64,000 nucleotides of DNA from Micrococcales bacterium (GCA_016703125.1 JADJCR010000004.1:372001-436000), one strand, 5' to 3'. Positions 26,213 through 34,068 are shown, numbered from the stretch's first letter. The notes: generated by a model not told the origin, from the letters alone. Numbers and translations are program-made.

Positions 26213-26582
26213 GCGGGTTCTCCCGGTACCCGCCGGCCACCAGCCCGGCACGACGTTCGAAGACGTTGCGCGACCACCAGTCCCCCGTGCGCAGCCACGA
26301 CCACCCGCATGCCAGCAGGTACGCCGGCAGCAACGCCGGGCCCAGCACAGCGTACTGGCGCACGTGGGACTCTTCGTGCGCCCAGACGGCCTCGGGCAAC
26401 CGGCGACGGCTGATGACGACGCTGCCCACGGTGAATCCCGCCGCCCGTGGGACCGTCCACCGGTAGCCGGTGGCCTCGAAGAACCTGCCTCGACGGGACA
26501 CCTCGCAACCGGCGGCCCGCGCCACGAGGAAACCCGCAGCCGACGTGAGGTTGACCGTGTTGAGTGTGACGACGAGGTCCAT
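26151..26582 (-). CDS. small HExxH-containing membrane-associated protein
   Basis: A 143-residue protein with a zinc-metalloprotease-like HEESH motif in VWAHEESHVRQYAVLGPALLPAYLL, near residues 69-92, which is also the main hydrophobic segment. The C-terminus is Arg-rich. No named family is recognised with confidence. Its start overlaps the gpgS stop (TGATG), so both are translated from one message. Enzyme activity is unproven. Confidence 0.6.
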   Translation of the reverse strand: MDLVVTLNTVNLTSAAGFLVARAAGCEVSRRGRFFEATGYRWTVPRAAGFTVGSVVISRRRLPEAVWAHEESHVRQYAVLGPALLPAYLLACGWSWLRTGDWWSRNVFERRAGLVAGGYRENPLRRSGTRSPHGGTAAGAATA

Positions 26583-27526
26583 CAGGCCCACTGTGCGATG
26601 GGCGCGGTGGCCAGCGGCGGGCGTTCGACGTCGACGATCGCGTGCCACGTACCGACGAAGTCGTGGCCGACCCGGTCGAACTGCGCCAGCGCCTGCCCCA
26701 CCGAACGGGAAGCGTGCATCTGCGGGTCGAGCCGGCGTAGCGCGGTCTGCATGATCTGCGCGGCCATCAGCCCGAGCCGCCGCTCGTCGTGGTGCCTGTG
26801 CAGGCGCACGCCGAGATCGACCTGCGCGATCGCATCGACGCCGAACATCTCCGCGGTGTCCACCAGCAGCGCGAACTCCACTCCGTACCCCACCGGGAAG
26901 GGAAGGCGCGACAGCAGGCTGCGGCGCGCGGCGTACTCGCCGGCCAGCGGCTGGATGATTCCCGCGAGTTGCGGCCAATACAAGTTCAGCAGGGGCCGGG
27001 CCACAAGCTCGGTCACCCGGCCACCGCCGGCCGGGACCACCGAGTCCCCCTCGACGAGCGGCCGCTCGTACACTGCCTTCACGAGCTGGATGCCGGGGTC
27101 GGTCAGCAGGGGTCCGAGCAGCCCGGTGATGTAGGAGGCGGTGAAGGACCGCAGGTCCGCGTCCACGAACACCACCAGGTCGGCGTCCGTGGCAGCCAGG
27201 GCCCGCCACATCGCCTCCCCCTTGCCACGCATCACGGGAAGCGACGGGAACACCTCATCGAGCCGGACCACCCGCGCTCCGTGGTCGGCGGCCACCTGCG
27301 CGGTGTCGTCGGTCGACCCGGAATCCAGGACCACCAGGTCGTCCACCAGCCCGCCGTGCAGTTCCTCGTGGATGGTGGTGACGATCTCGCCGACCGTGGC
27401 AGCCTCGTTCAGCGCGGGCAGCACCACCGCGACCGTCTCCTGTTTGGCGGCCTGCAGGGCGTCGGCATGCCAGTCGGCGGCGGTCGACGTGTGGCCGTCC
27501 AGCCACATGTGCACGTGCTCGGTCAC
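26582..27526 (-). CDS. gpgS: glucosyl-3-phosphoglycerate synthase
   Basis: A 314-residue GT81 glycosyltransferase that makes glucosyl-3-phosphoglycerate, the first step of methylglucose lipopolysaccharide or glucosylglycerate synthesis. Motifs seen are VAVVLPALNEAATVGEIV, VVLDSGSTDDT, RGKGEAMWRAL, FVDADLRSF (the Mn-binding DxD-type site), GEYAARRSLL and YGVEFALLVDTAEMFG. I place the start at GTG 27526; ATG 27508 is an alternative. Its neighbour on the other side is a SAM riboswitch in divergent orientation. Confidence 0.92.
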   Translation of the reverse strand: MTEHVHMWLDGHTSTAADWHADALQAAKQETVAVVLPALNEAATVGEIVTTIHEELHGGLVDDLVVLDSGSTDDTAQVAADHGARVVRLDEVFPSLPVMRGKGEAMWRALAATDADLVVFVDADLRSFTASYITGLLGPLLTDPGIQLVKAVYERPLVEGDSVVPAGGGRVTELVARPLLNLYWPQLAGIIQPLAGEYAARRSLLSRLPFPVGYGVEFALLVDTAEMFGVDAIAQVDLGVRLHRHHDERRLGLMAAQIMQTALRRLDPQMHASRSVGQALAQFDRVGHDFVGTWHAIVDVERPPLATAPIAQWA

Positions 27527-27575
27527 GGGCCCCCCAGGGGTCTTCGGGTCCTGTCCAGCGTGGCACAATTCCTGT

Positions 27576-27684
27576 GACCTCATCCAGAGGGGCAGAGGGA
27601 CCGGCCCGATGAAGCCCCGGCAACCGCCCGCCAGCGCGCGGGGAAGGTGCCAACTCCGGCCGCAGTGACGGGAAGATGGGAAGG
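27576..27684 (+). ncRNA. SAM-I (S-box) riboswitch
   Basis: The core is easily recognised: AGAGGGGCAGAGGGACCGGC, then CCGATGAAGCCCCGGCAACC, then GGTGCCAACTCC, and the closing GGAAGATGGGA. P1 pairs CTCATC (27579-27584) with GATGGG (27675-27680). The ribosome site AAGGA of the next gene directly follows the P1 3' strand, which favours control of translation. Identified by consensus only. Confidence 0.92.
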
Positions 27685-27691
27685 ATCTCGC

Positions 27692-28924
27692 ATGATCGAC
27701 CTCGGAAGCGCCATCGGCTTGTCCTGTCGGGAGTGTTCAGCGACATACGAACTCGGGGCCGCCTACGCCTGTATCGAGTGCTTCGGCCCGCTGGAGGTCG
27801 CGTACGACTTCCCCGCGCTCACCCGAGCCGACATCGAAGCCGGCCCAACCTCCTTGTGGCGGTACAAGGACCTGCTCCCGGTGCGCCCCACCGCCGCCGC
27901 CGAACCCAACCTGGCGCCGGGGTGGACCCGCCTGCACCGCGCCGACAACCTTGCTGCCGAACTCGGCATGCGAACACTGTGGGTCAAGGACGACTCGGGC
28001 AATCCGACTCATTCGTTCAAGGACCGGGTGGTGGCCGTCGCGCAGTCGGCGGCTCGCGCACTCGGGCTCACCACGCTGGCCTGCGCATCGACCGGCAACC
28101 TCGCCCACGCCGTCGCCGCCGCCGCCGCCTGCGGCGGGCAGGGGTCGGTGGTGGTGATCCCGCACGACCTCGAGGCTGGCAAGACCATCACCACGGCGAC
28201 GTACGGCGGGATCCTGCTGGCCGTCGAGGGCAACTACGACGACGTGAACCGGTTGTGCTCGGAGATCATCGGTGAGGACTTCTCCCAGACCTGGGGCTTC
28301 GTCAACGTCAACATCCGCCCCTACTACGCCGAGGGGTCGAAGTCGATGGGCTTTGAGATCGCCGAGCAACTCGGGTGGCGGACGCCGGCGCAGGTGGTGG
28401 CCCCGATCGCATCGGGCTCCCTGCTGACCAAGGTCGACAAGGCGTGGCGGGAACTGGCGAACCTGGGTCTGATCGAACAGGAGGAGTACCGGGTATTCGG
28501 GGCACAGGCGCAGGGCTGCTCACCCGTGGCCCAGGCCTTCGACGCCGGGTGGGAGGTCGTCAAGCCGGTGAAGCCGTCGACCATCGCGAAGTCGCTGGCG
28601 ATCGGCAACCCGGCGGACGGACCGTACGCCATGGATGTCGTGCGCCGCACGGGTGGCTCGATCGCCGCAGTCAGCGACGAAGAGATCGTCGAGGGCATCC
28701 GGCTGCTCGCCCGCACCGAGGGCATCTTCGCCGAGACCGCCGGCGGCGTCGTGGTCGCCACCCTCCGGCACCTGCTCAAGGAGGGGAAGCTTGACCCGGG
28801 GGCCGAGACAGTCATCCTCAATACCGGCGAGGGCCTCAAAACCCTGGACGCCGTCATGGATTTCGCCCGCCCCACCGCCACGATCGCACCCGACGTCGAT
28901 CAGGTCCGGGCCGCGGTCTGTTGA
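27692..28924 (+). CDS. thrC: threonine synthase
   Basis: A 410-residue PLP enzyme of the archaeal/plant-type threonine synthase class, converting O-phosphohomoserine to threonine. An N-terminal zinc-ribbon-like part has two CxxC pairs (Cys12/15, Cys27/30). The PLP lysine is Lys110 in NPTHSFKDR, followed by CASTGNLAHAVAAAAA, and NTGEGLKTLDAV at the C-terminus. ATG 27692 follows AAGGA, which abuts a SAM-I riboswitch. The control by SAM is unexpected for a threonine-branch enzyme. Confidence 0.93.
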   Translation: MIDLGSAIGLSCRECSATYELGAAYACIECFGPLEVAYDFPALTRADIEAGPTSLWRYKDLLPVRPTAAAEPNLAPGWTRLHRADNLAAELGMRTLWVKDDSGNPTHSFKDRVVAVAQSAARALGLTTLACASTGNLAHAVAAAAACGGQGSVVVIPHDLEAGKTITTATYGGILLAVEGNYDDVNRLCSEIIGEDFSQTWGFVNVNIRPYYAEGSKSMGFEIAEQLGWRTPAQVVAPIASGSLLTKVDKAWRELANLGLIEQEEYRVFGAQAQGCSPVAQAFDAGWEVVKPVKPSTIAKSLAIGNPADGPYAMDVVRRTGGSIAAVSDEEIVEGIRLLARTEGIFAETAGGVVVATLRHLLKEGKLDPGAETVILNTGEGLKTLDAVMDFARPTATIAPDVDQVRAAVC

Positions 28925-28942
28925 CGATCCGGTGGGTCGTGC

Positions 28943-28971
28943 CTGACGTCACAGTCGCTTTCCAGTAGAGT
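28943..28971 (+). promoter_or_regulatory. promoter of the cold-shock gene
   Basis: -35 CTGACG (28943-28948), 17-bp spacer, -10 TAGAGT (28966-28971). It leaves a 5' untranslated leader of about 70 nt, common for csp genes. Confidence 0.5.
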
Positions 28972-29047
28972 AGAAGAGATCGCATCGCGGTCCCGGACGG
29001 CCGACCGCCGCTCGGATCTCAGAAACACAGCAAGGACAACACAACAC

Positions 29048-29260
29048 ATGAGCAGTGTCAGCGGAACCGTGAAGTGGTTCAACGCCGAGAAGGGCTACGG
29101 CTTCCTCTCCCTGGACGACCAGGAAGGCGATGTCTTCGTGCACTGGAGCGCAATCCAGGGCGACGGATACAAGTCCCTCCAAGAGGGCCAGCGAGTCGAG
29201 TTCACCATCGTGCAGGGACCGAAGGGCGCGCAGGCGGACACCGTCGTGCCGTTGTCCTGA
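29048..29260 (+). CDS. cold-shock protein (CspA family)
   Basis: A 70-residue OB-fold nucleic-acid chaperone. RNP1 is KGYGFLSL and RNP2 is VFVHWSAI, preceded by the usual GTVKWFNAEKGYGF start. It binds single-stranded RNA/DNA and melts mRNA structure. It stands alone, with its own promoter and a strong terminator. Confidence 0.95.
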   Translation: MSSVSGTVKWFNAEKGYGFLSLDDQEGDVFVHWSAIQGDGYKSLQEGQRVEFTIVQGPKGAQADTVVPLS

Positions 29261-29276
29261 ACCTGACTTCGAGGAG
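29106..29276 (+). terminator. Rho-independent terminator after csp
   Basis: The hairpin spans positions 29276 to 29303, followed by a T-rich tail to about 29310. The 12-bp GC-rich stem (GGGGCCGGATGC with GCGTCCGGCCCC) is closed by a GAAA tetraloop and followed by TTTCGTTT. The end coordinate in this entry is a slip; use 29276-29310. Confidence 0.2.
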
Positions 29277-29310
29277 GGGCCGGATGCGAAAGCGTCCGGC
29301 CCCTTTCGTT
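29276..29310 (+). terminator. Rho-independent terminator after csp
   Basis: A 12-bp GC-rich stem (GGGGCCGGATGC with GCGTCCGGCCCC, one G-T pair) closed by a GAAA tetraloop and followed by TTTCGTTT. This is the clearest intrinsic terminator in the window. Confidence 0.9.
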
Positions 29311-29385
29311 TGCCCGCAGCCCGGCACCGATTCCCGAATTCCTTCGCCGCGCCGGGGGTATCCTGCCGGATCCCCGCCGACCGCT

Positions 29386-29391
29386 TAGGCT
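29386..29391 (+). promoter_or_regulatory. -10 box, leaderless spacing
   Basis: TAGGCT ends 6 bp before the GTG start at 29398. Confidence 0.5.
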
Positions 29392-29397
29392 GAAGCA

Positions 29398-29667
29398 GTG
29401 ATACAGATCGTGACCTGGGCGCTCAACATCTTCTTCTTGGGCCTGGCCGTGTTCGCACTCGTCGACGTCCTGCGCCGGCCAACCGAGGCCTTCCCGGCCG
29501 TCGAGCGGCAGTCCAAGATGGCGTGGGCGGTGTTCATGGCCATTGCCGCGGGTGTCATCTTCGTCTTCGGCGCGGTCAACTTCCTCGGGATCATCGGCGT
29601 GATCGTCACGATGTTCTACTTCGTGGACGTGCGGCCTAAGGTCCGCGAGATCACCGGGAGTCGATGA
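29398..29667 (+). CDS. DUF2516 family membrane protein
   Basis: An 89-residue protein with two to three helices (TWALNIFFLGLAVFALVDVL, then AWAVFMAIAAGVIFVFGAV and GIIGVIVTMFYFVDVRP). It matches DUF2516, and in mycobacteria the homologue lies next to hbhA, as an HBHA-like gene does here. The function is unknown. The stop overlaps the next start (ATGA). Confidence 0.85.
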   Translation: MIQIVTWALNIFFLGLAVFALVDVLRRPTEAFPAVERQSKMAWAVFMAIAAGVIFVFGAVNFLGIIGVIVTMFYFVDVRPKVREITGSR

Positions 29668-30419
29668 GTCGCCCGTCCGGCCAGGTCACCCGCGGCACCA
29701 CCGGAACGAACCGGCTGCGGCGTTTCGATCGCTGGATCGCGCACCTGGCGGGCGGGACCCTGCGATCGGCGGCCTCGCCCCTGGCCGTCGACCTGGGCTT
29801 CGGCGCCCATCCCACCACCACTGTGGAATGGCAGCGCAGCCTTCTTGCCGTCAACCCCCACACCCAGGTGGTCGGCGTGGAGATCGATCCGGCCCGGGTG
29901 GCCGCGGCGGAGGGGATGATCACCGCGGTCCACGGCGGTTTCGAGATCCCCACCGGCAGCGACCCCCTGATCATCCGGGCGGCCAACGTCCTGCGGCAGT
30001 ACCCGCGCCACGCGGTGGAGCGGGCCTGGGCCCTGATGACGTCGCGCCTCACCCCTGAGGGCTGGTTGATCGACGGGACCTGTGACGAGCAGGGCCGGTT
30101 GGCTGCCATGGTGAGCATCGATGCCACGGGGAACCCGCGATGGCTGACTCTGTCCTGCCGCCTGGCCGGACTGGCACAGCCCAGCCAACTAGCAGCCCGG
30201 CTGCCCAAGGTGCTCATCCACGACAACGTGCCCGGCACCGGCATCCACCGCCTCCTGACCGATATGGACCGGGCTTGGCAGGCCGCGCCCCGCTGGGGGG
30301 CGCGTCAGCGCTGGATCGCGATGTCCGGCACGCTGCAGGAGTCGTGGCAGGTGCGCGACGGGGCCGCCAGGTGGCGGCTTGGCGAGTTCACAGTCGCGTG
30401 GGACGCGCTCACGAACTGA
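29664..30419 (+). CDS. class I SAM-dependent methyltransferase-like protein
   Basis: A 251-residue protein with a Rossmann SAM-binding start, LAVDLGFGAHPTTTVEW (motif I) and VVGVEIDPARVAAA (acidic end of beta-2), and an IIRAANVLRQYP segment in place of motif IV. The C-terminal half is Trp-rich. The substrate is unknown. It sits between DUF2516 and the HBHA-like gene and is coupled to the former. Confidence 0.75.
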   Translation: MSRPSGQVTRGTTGTNRLRRFDRWIAHLAGGTLRSAASPLAVDLGFGAHPTTTVEWQRSLLAVNPHTQVVGVEIDPARVAAAEGMITAVHGGFEIPTGSDPLIIRAANVLRQYPRHAVERAWALMTSRLTPEGWLIDGTCDEQGRLAAMVSIDATGNPRWLTLSCRLAGLAQPSQLAARLPKVLIHDNVPGTGIHRLLTDMDRAWQAAPRWGARQRWIAMSGTLQESWQVRDGAARWRLGEFTVAWDALTN

Positions 30420-30453
30420 CAGCGGGCGTTCGCAGCACCGGGTGGCCACGACA

Positions 30454-30482
30454 GAGGGCCCCCCGGAAACCGGGAGGCCCTC
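30454..30482. terminator. bidirectional hairpin terminator
   Basis: Stem GAGGGCC / GGCCCTC with an inner CCCGG-AAA-CCGGG stem, between the convergent methyltransferase and HBHA-like genes. Confidence 0.75.
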
Positions 30483-30499
30483 AACGTCGGTTGGGTCGG

Positions 30500-31063
30500 T
30501 CAGCGACCGATGGTCGCACGCACCTTCTCGACGGCGTCCTCGTACCGCTTCTTGAGGTCGGCGGCGGAGTCCTCGTAGCGCTTCTTCAGGTCAGCGGCGG
30601 AGTCCTCGTAGCGCTTCTTCAGGTCAGCGGTGGAGTCCTCGTAGCGCTTCTTCAGGTCAGCGGCGGAGTCCTCGGCCCGCTCGCGCAGGTCGACGACCAT
30701 GTGCTCGGCACGCTCCTGCACCTCGGACAAGGAGGGCAGCTCGACCTTCGGCAGCTCGAAGGGCAGCTCGAACTTCGGCAGCTCGAACGGCAGCAGCGCG
30801 ACGAACTGGTCCTTGTACTCGGTGGCGCGGTCGACGGCGGGCTTCACAGCCTCGGTCGCCTTGGCGATCGTCGTCTCGGGCTTGGTCACAGCCGGCTTGG
30901 CGGCCGCTGTGGCCCTCTTGGCGGCAGCAGTGGTCCGGGCCGGAGCCTTCTTCGCAGCAGTCGTGGCCTTCTTGGCCGGTGCCTTCTTCGCAGCAGTGGT
31001 CTTCGCCGGAGCCTTCTTGGCCGGCGTCTTCTTGGCAGTGGTGGTCTTGGCCGTGGTGTCCAT
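30500..31063 (-). CDS. HBHA-like/histone-like Lys-rich protein with coiled coil
   Basis: A 187-residue protein in three parts. Residues 1-60 are a histone-H1-like Lys/Ala/Pro tail (AKKAPAKK repeats). Residues 90-108 are a Phe-Glu-Leu-Pro stretch (PFELPKFELPFELPKVELP). Residues 115-187 are a charged coiled coil with four copies of DLKKRYEDS. Mycobacterial HBHA carries its Lys tail at the C-terminus, so the order here is reversed. The upstream HTH gene and nearby DUF2516 gene match the hbhA locus. It may bind DNA, heparan-like glycans or the envelope; the sequence does not decide. Confidence 0.7.
   Translation of the reverse strand: MDTTAKTTTAKKTPAKKAPAKTTAAKKAPAKKATTAAKKAPARTTAAAKRATAAAKPAVTKPETTIAKATEAVKPAVDRATEYKDQFVALLPFELPKFELPFELPKVELPSLSEVQERAEHMVVDLRERAEDSAADLKKRYEDSTADLKKRYEDSAADLKKRYEDSAADLKKRYEDAVEKVRATIGR
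30536..30667 (-). repeat. four tandem 33-bp repeats inside the HBHA-like gene
   Basis: Four head-to-tail copies of a 33-bp unit (30536, 30569, 30602, 30635) encode the 11-residue coiled-coil repeat. Copies differ by only a few bases, so repeat number is likely to vary between strains. Confidence 0.9.
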
Positions 31064-31504
31064 TTACTTGTCCTTTCGTGGGCTTACGGGACGCCGGGTC
31101 TCGGCTGTTGGACGCTTCGCGGCCCGCCCCTCCTGGGCCGCGGAGCCATCCGTCCCGTGTCGTGCGCCGTTCTCGGATTGGAACGCCGCATAGATCTCCA
31201 ACAGCGACTGCCGCTGACGATCTGTCAACGTCGGGTCGCTGGCCAGAGCCGCCGTCACCGACGGATCTCCTTGCCGGGGTTCAAGGATTCCCGCACGTAC
31301 GTACAGGGACTCGGCGGAGATCTGAAGTGCCTTCGCGATCTGCGCCAGGATCTCGGCGCTGGGCTTGCGAAGGCCCCGTTCGACCTGGCTGAGGTAGGGA
31401 TTGGACACCCCGGCAGCCTGCGACAGTTGCCGCAAGGACAACTGGGCCGCAGCGCGCTGCTCGCGGATGTATTCACCCACGCTCGCCATGTCGATCCGAG
31501 CCAT
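31064..31504 (-). CDS. XRE-family HTH regulator, Rv0474-like
   Basis: A 146-residue regulator with an N-terminal HTH: SVGEYIREQRAAAQLSLRQL, AAGVSNPYLSQVERGLRKPS, then ILAQIAKALQISAESLYVRAG, closely resembling the mycobacterial gene next to hbhA. The C-terminal half is less ordered. A nested palindrome 16-50 bp upstream of the start is a likely operator. It probably regulates itself and the HBHA-like gene directly downstream. Confidence 0.85.
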   Translation of the reverse strand: MARIDMASVGEYIREQRAAAQLSLRQLSQAAGVSNPYLSQVERGLRKPSAEILAQIAKALQISAESLYVRAGILEPRQGDPSVTAALASDPTLTDRQRQSLLEIYAAFQSENGARHGTDGSAAQEGRAAKRPTAETRRPVSPRKDK

Positions 31505-31519
31505 ACATCCAGAGTGCAC

Positions 31520-31554
31520 CCGCTTGCTTGCAATTGCAAGCACCCAGCAAGCGG
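31520..31554 (-). promoter_or_regulatory. nested palindromic operator
   Basis: A 16-bp perfect palindrome GCTTGCAATTGCAAGC at 31526-31541 lies inside an outer repeat CCGCTTGC (31520-31527) / GCAAGCGG (31547-31554). It is upstream of the HTH gene and is the natural autoregulation site. Confidence 0.65.
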
Positions 31555-31576
31555 AATTCGCCGATTGCGGCGCAGA

Positions 31577-32542
31577 TCACAGACGCAGGCCCGCAAGAGC
31601 CGTCGCGGCAGCCATGCTTCCGACTGGACGCCCGCCGCCGAGCACCGGGACGTCCGCGTGCTCGGTGAGCACCGGGGCCTGCAAGCCCAGCGCTCGCAGT
31701 ACCGCCGCGGCCACGATGGGACGGGCCCGTTGCCCGCCGTCGACGATCTTCAGGGCGATGCCGAACCGGCCCCGGTCGGTGCTCACCACCATCGCCTGCA
31801 CCGACTCGGCGCCATCCTTGGCCACCAGCCCGGGCACACCGCGCATGAGATGGGTGATGTCCCGGGTGGTGCCGCCGGCGTACTCCGGGTGGGTGCGCAT
31901 GGCGGCGGCCACCTGGCTCCCCGCGGAATGGCCGGGTAGCGCGACCAGCGCTCGCGCCAGGCCGACCAGCGGCAAGCCCCACAACGGCGCACCGCACCCG
32001 TCCACGCTCGTCGGGCCGGGCACCGAGCCGGTCCATGCGGCGACCCGCTCGTGGATGTGGCGCTGCAGGGGGTGGCCGGGATCCAGGTAGCTGTCCAGCC
32101 GCCAGTCGTTGAGCACACAGGCGCGCAGCATCCCGGCGTGCTTGCCGGAGCAGTTCATGATGATCCGGCTCGGTTCCCCGCCGGTGGCCAGATAGTCGAT
32201 GCGCGCCTGATCGCCGTACGGCAGGTCCGGCGGGCATCGCAGGTCCTCCTCCGAAAGGCCCGATGCTGCGAGCACCGCCCGGACAGCCTCCAGGTGGAAC
32301 GGTTCACCGGAATGCGAGGCAGCGGCGATCGCCAGATCCGACCCGGTGAGATCCAGGCCCGCTTCGAGCATCGCAGCGGCCTGCAGCGGTTTGACCGTGG
32401 AACGGGGGTAGATCAGGGTCGCCGGGTCGCCCAGGTGGGCGCGCACCGTGCCGGACTCGTCGACGACCACGAGGTACCCGGTGTGCGCGGACTCCACCAC
32501 CCCTGCTCGTCGGACTTCGACGAGGACCGGGGCTTCGGTCAC
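31577..32542 (-). CDS. L-asparaginase (Rhizobium etli-type, Asparaginase_II)
   Basis: A 321-residue asparaginase of the PF06089 type, hydrolysing asparagine to aspartate and ammonia. Signature segments are IYPRSTVKPLQ (the Ser-x-x-Lys pair), AASHSGEPFH, NCSGKHAGML and SVDGCGAPLWGLPL. There is no signal peptide, so it is cytoplasmic. The GTG start overlaps the rsiG-like stop by 4 bp. Confidence 0.9.
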   Translation of the reverse strand: MTEAPVLVEVRRAGVVESAHTGYLVVVDESGTVRAHLGDPATLIYPRSTVKPLQAAAMLEAGLDLTGSDLAIAAASHSGEPFHLEAVRAVLAASGLSEEDLRCPPDLPYGDQARIDYLATGGEPSRIIMNCSGKHAGMLRACVLNDWRLDSYLDPGHPLQRHIHERVAAWTGSVPGPTSVDGCGAPLWGLPLVGLARALVALPGHSAGSQVAAAMRTHPEYAGGTTRDITHLMRGVPGLVAKDGAESVQAMVVSTDRGRFGIALKIVDGGQRARPIVAAAVLRALGLQAPVLTEHADVPVLGGGRPVGSMAAATALAGLRL

Positions 32543-33093
32543 GAATCGCCTTTCAGGGCGCTGTCGGCCCGTGCCTCACCCGTGCGGTACCGGCGCGCCA
32601 ACTCCGCGGTCAACTGGTCCTGGACCTCGTGCACCCGCTGACGGACGTCCGAGACCTCACGCTCCATCTCGCGCAGCTCATCGAGGCGGTCATCGAGTTC
32701 GGCGTTGGTCATCGCGGAGTGCTCATCCAGACCGGCCCGCGCGATGAGTCGCTCGACGGCCCGCCGTCCGGCTCCGGGGGAATCCACCACGTCCGGACCG
32801 GGGGGTTGCGAGCCGGGACCCATGCGCGTGGCAAGCGACGCCACCAGCGCCTCGATGTCCAGATCCCCGCTGTAGGGCCGCTCACCCTCACCGCGCATGG
32901 CCACAGTCGCTTCGAGGATGTCGATTCGGCCGTGCAGCATGCGCCGGATGTAGGACAGCCAGGCCTCCTCACGGTCGGTCTGCGCCCGCCGGGAGCGCAA
33001 TTCCTCCAGAGGGATCGCCGTGACGTCGGCGACGTAGTGATCGTCCAGGATGCGGTCCAGGACGCGCCTGCCCTGCTGTTTCGCCAGTGCCAC
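32539..33093 (-). CDS. rsiG: RsiG-family anti-sigma factor with two modified c-di-GMP motifs
   Basis: A 184-residue protein matching RsiG, the c-di-GMP-dependent anti-sigma factor of WhiG. Family landmarks are ELRSRRAQTDREEAWLSYIR, HGRIDILEA, and at the end AELARRYRTGEARAD. Both helices carry the E-x3-S-x2-R-x3-Q-x3-D motif, but with His in place of Gln: E43, S47, R50, H54, D58 and E144, S148, R151, H155, D159. It therefore probably still folds as the antiparallel coiled coil. The cognate sigma gene is not in the window. GTG 33093 is the likely start, without a good ribosome site. Confidence 0.8.
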   Translation of the reverse strand: MALAKQQGRRVLDRILDDHYVADVTAIPLEELRSRRAQTDREEAWLSYIRRMLHGRIDILEATVAMRGEGERPYSGDLDIEALVASLATRMGPGSQPPGPDVVDSPGAGRRAVERLIARAGLDEHSAMTNAELDDRLDELREMEREVSDVRQRVHEVQDQLTAELARRYRTGEARADSALKGDS

Positions 33094-33195
33094 GCCATCA
33101 CTGTACGGGGAAACCCCACCGCGCCGGAACCCGTCAGTAACTCCGGAGGGGGTCGAGGACTCAACCACCTGCGCCCAAACGCCGAAACAACCGGT

Positions 33196-34043
33196 GTGGA
33201 TATTTCGGCCGAACTGCGCGCGCTCGCCGCTCGTGGCGCCTCTGGCCGACTGGACGTCCGCGGTTCCGGGACTGCGGCCCACGTCGTGCTGCGCGACGGC
33301 CGCATCTGCTCGGTCCAGCGTGCTGGTGGACATCCGGCTCTGGGAATGCGCCTGGTGAGCGGCGGGTGCGTGAGTCTCACCAACCTCGGCGCCGCCCTGA
33401 CCGCCCATCAGCAGCACCCCCAGATGCGCCTGGGCGACGTGTTGGTCCGCATGGGGCTGGTGCGCCGCGCGGACGTCGAGGCTGTGGCATGGGAGCAGAT
33501 GAGCGACGAGGTCGCTGCCATCCTCCGATGGCCCGACGCCACCGCCAGCTTCAGCCCGATGCCGCCGGATGCACTGCCAGCCCCGGCCCGTCGGTCGAGG
33601 ACCTCCTCGCCGCCGCCGGTGAACGCACGCACGCCTGGCAGCAGGTGGTGCGCCGGATCGGCGGTCCCGACACGGTGCCGAGTCTGTGCGACGACCAGCT
33701 CGGCACCCGGGATGTCGCCCTACGTGCCACGGACTGGGCCGTTCTGTGCCGGGTCGACGGTCAGCGCAGCCTGCGATCCATCGCCGACCAGGCCGGCTTC
33801 ACGGTGCTGGAGGCCGCACAGGTCCTCAACGGCTTGATCGCTGCCGGCATGGTCACGGTCCCGGAGACCCACCTGCAGCCCTCTGCTACCCGCCCTGCTC
33901 CGTGGCCCGCGCCCGGGCCTGCCCCCGCGCCACCCCCACCTGCCCCCGCCGCCGACGACGAGTACGCAGACCCCGCCGACATGCTGCGCGAACTGTCCCA
34001 ATTGGGCGCCGACCCGGCTACCCGGCGTCGCGGTGGGCACTGA
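33196..34043 (+). CDS. DUF4388-like protein, frameshifted
   Basis: Two frames make one protein of about 282 residues. The first frame, from about GTG 33196, has ALAARGASGRLDVRGSG and VVLRDGRICSVQRAG, then RLGDVLVRMGLV and VAAILRWPDATASFSP, the pattern of DUF4388/PATAN regulatory proteins. The second continues from VEDLLAAAGERTHAWQQVV to VLEAAQVLNGLIAAGMV, a winged-helix-like part, then a Pro/Ala linker. The frames meet near 33587, where one C appears to be missing. It is divergent from the rsiG-like gene. The exact start is uncertain. Confidence 0.6.
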
Positions 34044-34055
34044 GCACGTTGCCGC

Positions 34056-34061
34056 TACTCT
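34056..34061 (+). promoter_or_regulatory. -10 box, leaderless spacing
   Basis: TACTCT ends 7 bp before ATG 34069 and supports that codon as the start of the next gene. Confidence 0.45.
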
Positions 34062-34068
34062 GCTGGCT

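Noticed and set aside
29276..29310. A first entry for the csp terminator with a wrong end coordinate
   Set aside because: One feature line carries an erroneous end; the entry at 29276-29310 replaces it.
30536..30667. Tandem 33-bp repeats as a possible CRISPR array
   Set aside because: The units are directly adjacent without spacers, stay in frame and code for a coiled-coil heptad-like repeat.
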